DNA from: Crocosphaera chwakensis CCY0110 | Lineage (GTDB): Bacteria > Cyanobacteriota > Cyanobacteriia > Cyanobacteriales > Microcystaceae | NCBI RefSeq assembly: GCF_000169335.1 | Contig: NZ_AAXW01000020.1 | Span: 17,956 to 81,955 of the forward strand | Direction: 5' to 3' | Length of the DNA: 64,000 bases | Shown: positions 59,032 through 64,000 of the stretch, piece by piece | How positions within the stretch are numbered: position 1 is the first letter of the stretch | Layout of the letters: the number at the start of each line of letters is the position of its first letter | Made by a program: the position numbers and the translations under genes | The notes under the pieces: model-generated | What the model saw: only the letters and a program-made list of their open reading frames with translations | Told to the model about the DNA's origin: nothing | The model's database searches: none

Positions 59032-62000
59032 TTATCCGGCTGCGATCGCCCCACCCCAGGCTGAAGCGATTCCAGACACTAAAGCAGTGAAGAAGAGCCA
59101 CCAAGCAGCAGTAGCGGCCGCTTTTTTGGTTTCTTGAGCTTGGCGTTGGGCTTGTTCTTTAACTTGTTCGAGGCGTAATTTAGCCTCTTTTTGGATGCGT
59201 TCTGCCCGTTGTAAAATACGATTGCGAGTCTGTTCGATTTGCCCTACAATGCTTTCTGCTTCTGCATGGGAAATATCATTCCGTGACTCTAAAACGGCAA
59301 TCACCGTGTCCCGATCTACTTGAGAGAAGCGATCTCGCAAGGCTTCAAAACCAGCTTGAGGATCGTGAAACAATTCATGAAGATCATGGCGAATCCCCTG
59401 ATAATTAAGTTCGGGACGGTCTAAACCATTCAAATAACGGCGAATTTTGTCTAAAATGCGGTCAATGGCTGCTGTAATCCGTTGTTTAACCTGATCGATC
59501 TGATGTAAGAATTGATTGCGAACCTCTAAAATCGTATCAATGATTTGATTAACATCGTCTTCGCTGATATCGTCCCGTTGAGAGAGTAAAGCAACTAAAG
59601 TCTCTCGATCAAAAGAGGCGAGACGCTCTTGTAAACTTTCAGTTCCCGCTTTAGGATCGTTGAGTAATAAGCGGAAATCTCGCTTAATTCCTTCGGGTTT
59701 AAGTTCTTGGCGATCAGTAGAGCGTAGATAATCTTCTAAAGCCGTTTCAAACTGTTGTACCTTAGCCTTAGCTTCTTTGGCAATGCGTTGGGGTGCTTTA
59801 AGAATTTGCCGTAGGGTTCCCATTACCTGATCGATAATATGGTTAACTTCGGCTTCACTCAAATCATCCCGTTGACTAAGCAACTGTACCAATGTATCCC
59901 GATCCATCATACCTAAACGCTGTCGAATGGCGGCTAAACCCACTTGAGGCCGGGTTAAAAGCTTAGTTAAATCCCGTTTAATCCCATCTGGGTTCAATTC
60001 GGCTTTGTCGGTGTTGCGTAAATAATCAGCGATCGCTGAGATAATCTGCTCATATTGTTCTTCAATTTGACCAGCCAACTGATTAGGCAAAGCCAGTAAG
60101 GTTGTCCACACACTCTCAACTTGGTCGAGAATCTCATTAACTTGTCTTTCGCTTAAATCTTCCCGTTGACTGAGCAACTGTACTAAAGTATCGCGATCAA
60201 ATCGAGAAGCTCTGGCGCGTAAAAACTTTGCTCCTGCTTGGGGATCATCTAAGAGTAATTGTAACTCTTGTTTAATGGCTTGGGGGTTCAGTTGTTCTTT
60301 ATCGGTTTCTTTGAGATAGGTTTGTACTTTCAGCCATTGTTGGTCAACTTTTCCTTGAATGGCTGCTTGTTGATCTTCAGATTCTTGGATGACTTGCTGA
60401 TGAATCTCTTCTAATTTGGGGGTAATAAAAATCGTTTCGCCGACTTCAATATCATGACGTTCTATTAATAAGCGTTCAAAGGTGGGAACGTCGAACTGAG
60501 CTAAACGGCGTTTTAGTTCGCTTTGGTCAGCATTGCTATCGGTTAAAATAGGCTTGAACTGGATCTGAAGTTTTTCCGGGTTGAGTAAATCCTCTTTAGG
60601 CGCGTTATACAGATAGCGTTTAACATCGCTGAGGAGTTTTCGGCGTTTTTGTTCTTCAACAGCAGCATAGGCAGTGTCAAGAACTTCTAGGCGATTTTTT
60701 TCGAGAACATTAGCGGTTGTTTCTATTTTTTGTTGGGTTAAAATCCCTTTTTCTTGCAATAAGGTGACAAACTCAGAACGATTAATGGTTTCTAACTCTT
60801 TAACCATCATTTCTGGGTTGGGTTGAACTTCATAAAGAAGATCCTGGAATTCATAGCTAAGGGTACCCGGTTGTAAATTCCAAGGATAAGCATTGAGCAG
60901 ATAAGTTTCAATCTCGTCATGGAGATGATGACCGTTACCATTGCCATTACCATTGCTGGTAGGGGTTAAACGATGGGCAAGTTTGTCGCCTTGTTCTGTG
61001 AGTTTTTCTTTAATTTCGTTGATTTGATCAACGATTTGATCGATGTCCAACGAAGATAAATCAGTACGTCCCATGACCATTCCCATCAGACTATTTAAAC
61101 CCATGGCCACAGAGCGAGAGAGCATACTAGGATTCTCTGATTTTCGGCGTTTTCGCATCTCGTCGACTAAACGCTCTAATTTTTGGGTTAATTCCCCTCC
61201 TAATAGTTGTTCTTTGGTGGCTGATTTGATGAAGTCTGTTACTTCTGCGAGGGAGTCTCGTTGAGTGGGCAATTTTTGCGTAATATTTTCCCAGACGGTT
61301 TCGAGTTTATCGGCGATACGGTTAATATCTTGTTGAGAGAGATCGCTTCGGTTGGACACTAAGTTAATGAAGGTTTGGCGATCGATATTGGGTAAATTAT
61401 CCCTTGAGCCAATGTTTTGTAAGTCTTCTTCGTCGATTAGGTTTTCGATATCTGAGGTCAGCTTATCGAGGTTTAGGGGTTGGGGTCGTAAGGTAGATAG
61501 GTAGTCTTCCACGTTTTCCCGTAAGGTAATGGGATCGATCGCTTCTCCAATTTCGCGCCGTACGGCTGCAACGGTAGCTTCTGCGGTGTCTACGGCTTTT
61601 TTACTGGCTGCTTTTGCTCCCAAGGCAGCCGTGGCGGTTCCCATGATAGCTTGAAACCCAGAGGTGGCGGTGTTAACCACTGAACCAATTAAAGAGCCGA
61701 CAGTGGTAGAACTAATCAAAACCATCAGGGAAAAGTAGGTTCCCCAAATCACTAAACCGACGATCGCTCCTGAGAGGGGAGAAACAAATAAACTGAGTTT
61801 GATGGCTAACAAACAAGCAAAAAATAGGGCTACGGTTACACTGATTAAAGTGCCTAATCCTAGGATAAGACTCACTTTTTGAATGGTGTGACCTAATCCA
61901 TGATCATCTTTATGATGGTTTGATGAAGAACCTCCCACGAGGGAAATTCCGGTTGCAACTCCTAGGTTAGTTAATAATAATTGAAAAGCAAAGGCTAGGA

Positions 62001-62139
62001 CGACTCCTGCAACTAAGGAAGTAAAAAACTGCGGACCACTAAAGATTAATGCAGCATCTTCTAATGATTCAATAGGGGGTTCACTTAGGGTTTGTGCTAA
62101 CCAAATGCCACTAAGATTAACAGTTGAATTGACTATCAT
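59032..62139 (-). CDS. Large membrane protein with about seven related helical repeats
   Basis: The 1,035-residue protein has about four hydrophobic segments near the N-terminus (roughly 30-190), then a long soluble part with about seven repeats of about 75 residues, each beginning YLx..D+.EL.P..I+.., followed by DP.AG and (D/E)R.T(L)V.LLS.R.D(L/I)S...V..I.D. Coiled stretches separate the repeats. The C-terminus has a further hydrophobic segment (about 1010-1030). I do not recognise a named family. The frame opens at TTG 62169; ATG 62139 (MIVNSTVNLSG) is preferred. It might tether the membrane to another layer; that is guesswork. Confidence 0.8.
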   Translation of the reverse strand: MIVNSTVNLSGIWLAQTLSEPPIESLEDAALIFSGPQFFTSLVAGVVLAFAFQLLLTNLGVATGISLVGGSSSNHHKDDHGLGHTIQKVSLILGLGTLISVTVALFFACLLAIKLSLFVSPLSGAIVGLVIWGTYFSLMVLISSTTVGSLIGSVVNTATSGFQAIMGTATAALGAKAASKKAVDTAEATVAAVRREIGEAIDPITLRENVEDYLSTLRPQPLNLDKLTSDIENLIDEEDLQNIGSRDNLPNIDRQTFINLVSNRSDLSQQDINRIADKLETVWENITQKLPTQRDSLAEVTDFIKSATKEQLLGGELTQKLERLVDEMRKRRKSENPSMLSRSVAMGLNSLMGMVMGRTDLSSLDIDQIVDQINEIKEKLTEQGDKLAHRLTPTSNGNGNGNGHHLHDEIETYLLNAYPWNLQPGTLSYEFQDLLYEVQPNPEMMVKELETINRSEFVTLLQEKGILTQQKIETTANVLEKNRLEVLDTAYAAVEEQKRRKLLSDVKRYLYNAPKEDLLNPEKLQIQFKPILTDSNADQSELKRRLAQFDVPTFERLLIERHDIEVGETIFITPKLEEIHQQVIQESEDQQAAIQGKVDQQWLKVQTYLKETDKEQLNPQAIKQELQLLLDDPQAGAKFLRARASRFDRDTLVQLLSQREDLSERQVNEILDQVESVWTTLLALPNQLAGQIEEQYEQIISAIADYLRNTDKAELNPDGIKRDLTKLLTRPQVGLAAIRQRLGMMDRDTLVQLLSQRDDLSEAEVNHIIDQVMGTLRQILKAPQRIAKEAKAKVQQFETALEDYLRSTDRQELKPEGIKRDFRLLLNDPKAGTESLQERLASFDRETLVALLSQRDDISEDDVNQIIDTILEVRNQFLHQIDQVKQRITAAIDRILDKIRRYLNGLDRPELNYQGIRHDLHELFHDPQAGFEALRDRFSQVDRDTVIAVLESRNDISHAEAESIVGQIEQTRNRILQRAERIQKEAKLRLEQVKEQAQRQAQETKKAAATAAWWLFFTALVSGIASAWGGAIAAG

Positions 62140-62475
62140 ATTGGTATATCTAATGTCTAATGTATGCAAAGGATTAATCCCAAAATTTCCTTTTTTGCTC
62201 TTTTAAAGTTTTATACTCATTGAAGAAAATCCTCATAGAGCCTTGATTATTTCTCTTTTTCTAACCTATCAAGTAAGAATGTTTCATTTTTAATTTGGTT
62301 AATGATTCTTACTGTTACTATTTTTAGGCAAGATTTTGGATTAATATCTGGGATACAATTATGTTACTCAAATAATTAATCCTCTTTATATCCACAGAGA
62401 AAGATATTTTTTACGATAGACTCTATCAAAAGTTATATTTTTAGTAATTTTCTATTATTCATTCTTAAAATCTAC
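62140..62475. other. Gap upstream of the repeat membrane protein
   Basis: This 336-base AT-rich region contains no gene or repeat that I can recognise. It must include the promoter of the minus-strand gene ending at 59032; the BrkB pseudogene ends at 62476. Confidence 0.4.
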
Positions 62476-63353
62476 TTATTCTTGATCAATATATTGGGCG
62501 TGTTTATTAGGAACAATTTTAGATCCATAACGTTTTGCATAAACTTGAGTGAATTCTGCCCCGAAAAAGAGGATTTGAGCAGAGTAATAAACCCAAACTA
62601 AAATGATAATTAAAGATCCTGCTGCACCATACACCGAACCAAAACTTCCTCTACCTAAGTATAAACCTAATGCAAATTTTCCAATTGTAAAGAGTAATGC
62701 TGTAATAATCGCACCAATTTTAACATCATCCCAACTAATTTTTACATCAGGTAAATAGCGATACATTAAACCAAATGCAAGCGAAATTACCACAAAAGAT
62801 AAACAAAAATTAATAATTTGCCAGAGGAAATCAATGCCAGGGATCAGTTCACTTAAATAGTGGTTCAAACCTGATAAAGCAGCACTAATGATCAAAGAAA
62901 CTAATAATAGAAATCCTAAACCTAGATAGCTGAAAATGATAAAAGTCGTTTTCTAACCAATTTTCATCCTTCTTCCGATTTAACTTCAACTTCCCAAACT
63001 TTATTTAAAGATTTTTGTAATTGAGCAAAAACTCCTGATGCACCAAACAATAAAATAATAATACTAATGATAGAGGCAAAATTACTTATTTGTGGTTGAT
63101 TAGCATTTTCGATGGCTGTTTCTATCAATTCTGCACCATTTCTTCCCACCAACCCTTGAATCTGACTAACAATCTCTCCTCTTGCAGCTTCTTCTCCAAA
63201 AACAGCCCCGGCAATAGAAATAACAATAATTAGCAGTGGTGCTAAAGACACACTGGTATAATAAGCTAAAGCTGCTGCTAAACTTGACGCATCATCCCCT
63301 TGCCATTCTTGAAAAGTTTCTTTTAGTAATTTGATTAAAATTCTGAAATTCAT
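62476..63353 (-). pseudogene. BrkB/YihY (UPF0761) membrane protein gene, broken
   Basis: The first part (63353-62964) encodes the BrkB-type N-terminus (SSLAAALAYYTSVSLAPLLIIV) and ends at TGA 62966-62964. Reading past TGA gives KLVRKRLLSFSA in the same frame, the expected family sequence. A frame change then occurs near 62930, after which YLGLGFLLLVSLIISAALSGL continues to 62476 (end of a normal C-terminus, SAQILFFGAEFTQVYA). The gene thus has a nonsense codon and a frameshift about 15 codons apart. It may be a true pseudogene or an assembly error cluster. Confidence 0.85.
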
Positions 63354-63555
63354 ATACTCAAATCTTCATAAAGTTAAATCCGAAAAATACATAATATAAC
63401 TCTTTTATTTGTAGTTAAACTTGTAGTTAGAATTAGCTCAATATTTATTTTTATTCACCTATCTAATAGTAAAGATATTGACTTTTTTGATTTTCCTGCT
63501 GCTTTGTGTATAGCAACAGGAAATTTAAAATCTAAGATACAATCTTAGTATAAAC

Positions 63556-63741
63556 TTAAGCAGTTAAACTAGCAGCATCCGCTTCATAGGGTTCAAATTG
63601 AGCTTTCTTTGCCCCACAATTTGGACATTCCCAGTCATCAGGAATAGCTTCAAAAGGAGTACCTGGTTCAATTCCTGAATCGGGATCTCCTTTAGCAGGA
63701 TCATAAATATAATTGCAAACATTACAAATATACTTTTGCAT
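63556..63741 (-). CDS. Rubredoxin
   Basis: The 61-residue protein has the two iron-binding CxxC pairs: YICNVCNYIYDP and WECPNCGAKKAQF, with the GDPDSGIEPGTPFEAIPDDW linker typical of rubredoxins. It transfers electrons through a single Fe(Cys)4 site. There is no C-terminal transmembrane anchor of the RubA type, so it appears soluble. The frame opens at TTG 63753, but ATG 63741 with GGAG upstream is the better start. Confidence 0.95.
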   Translation of the reverse strand: MQKYICNVCNYIYDPAKGDPDSGIEPGTPFEAIPDDWECPNCGAKKAQFEPYEADAASLTA

Positions 63742-64000
63742 AATAAACTCCAAGATTTAAAACGTACTCTGTAGACAAACCTTACCGTGTTAGAATATTA
63801 ATATACCTCTTCCTTGAGTTTCATTTGTTACTTAATTATTAATGTTTTTTGTCTATCCAAAGTAAGAGATAAAAGAATTTTTCGTTCATCAATAATTAAT
63901 AAATTGACGGCTCCAAGATTATTAAGTCAACTCTTGCCTCCTATAATACCTATAATATAGAATCTTCTTGACTCGTGAGGCTTCGCCATTAGCATCACAA

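Noticed and set aside
58863..59054. 63-residue minus-strand ORF downstream of the repeat membrane protein
   Set aside because: It overlaps the terminator and the end of the large gene; no ribosome-binding site or recognisable domain.

Overview
The window looks like the chromosome of a unicellular, nitrogen-managing cyanobacterium of the Crocosphaera/Cyanothece type. This rests on low GC, frequent HIP1-type GCGATCGC octamers inside genes, a run of cyanobacterium-typical genes (RpaB, PII with a serine T-loop, grpE next to a DnaK1-type dnaK, DUF4327, a DnaJ-pentapeptide protein), many TTG start candidates and short heptamer repeats. The assignment is inference from gene content; no 16S rRNA is present.

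Layout. 1-4.1 kb is core: the 5' part of radA (minus, running off the left edge), rpaB and an asparagine synthetase. 4.1-10.9 kb is an accessory island. It holds a DUF6883-like/DUF4926-like pair, an HTH protein, a YgiT-type antitoxin with a DUF4258 toxin gene broken by a stop codon, a VapBC pair, and a caspase-nSTAND-GGDEF gene cut by an IS630 element and lying against a Trypco1-like (CU044_2847) gene. 10.85-12.84 kb encodes a double glutaminase. 13-28 kb is mostly housekeeping: methyltransferases, leuA, a PHP phosphoesterase, tRNA-Ala(GGC), an HPt protein, grpE-dnaK1, malic enzyme-PTA, DUF4327 and purH. 28-32.6 kb carries an esterase, an orphan-looking adenine methylase and an AraC/SDR/DUF1772 group.

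32.7-42.3 kb is a metal-efflux-like locus, all on the minus strand: RND permease and short periplasmic adaptor, plus sensor kinase and response regulator. It is interleaved with two toxin-antitoxin modules, a lysozyme-like lipoprotein and unknown genes. 42.3-57 kb returns to core and conserved genes (aspartoacylase-like, yceD, birA, a phosphoesterase, glnB, rdgB, a hybrid kinase with a dead receiver, dacB, a PilZ-like protein, a FAD oxidoreductase, a HicB-like protein and a lipid kinase). At about 56.77-56.99 kb lies a GC-rich, strongly folded region that I read as an uncharacterised minus-strand RNA. 57.2-62.1 kb holds an alanine/lysine-rich lipoprotein, a hemerythrin-like protein and a large membrane protein with about seven related repeats. 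The right end has a broken BrkB/YihY-type gene and rubredoxin.

The strongest points are (1) the caspase-nSTAND-GGDEF gene whose frame is exactly restored when the IS630 and one TA are removed; (2) the structured RNA, whose G-U pairs work on only one strand; (3) the tandem glutaminase whose first domain lacks the substrate-binding Glu; and (4) decayed genes seen directly: DUF4258, BrkB/YihY and a duplicated aspartoacylase tail.
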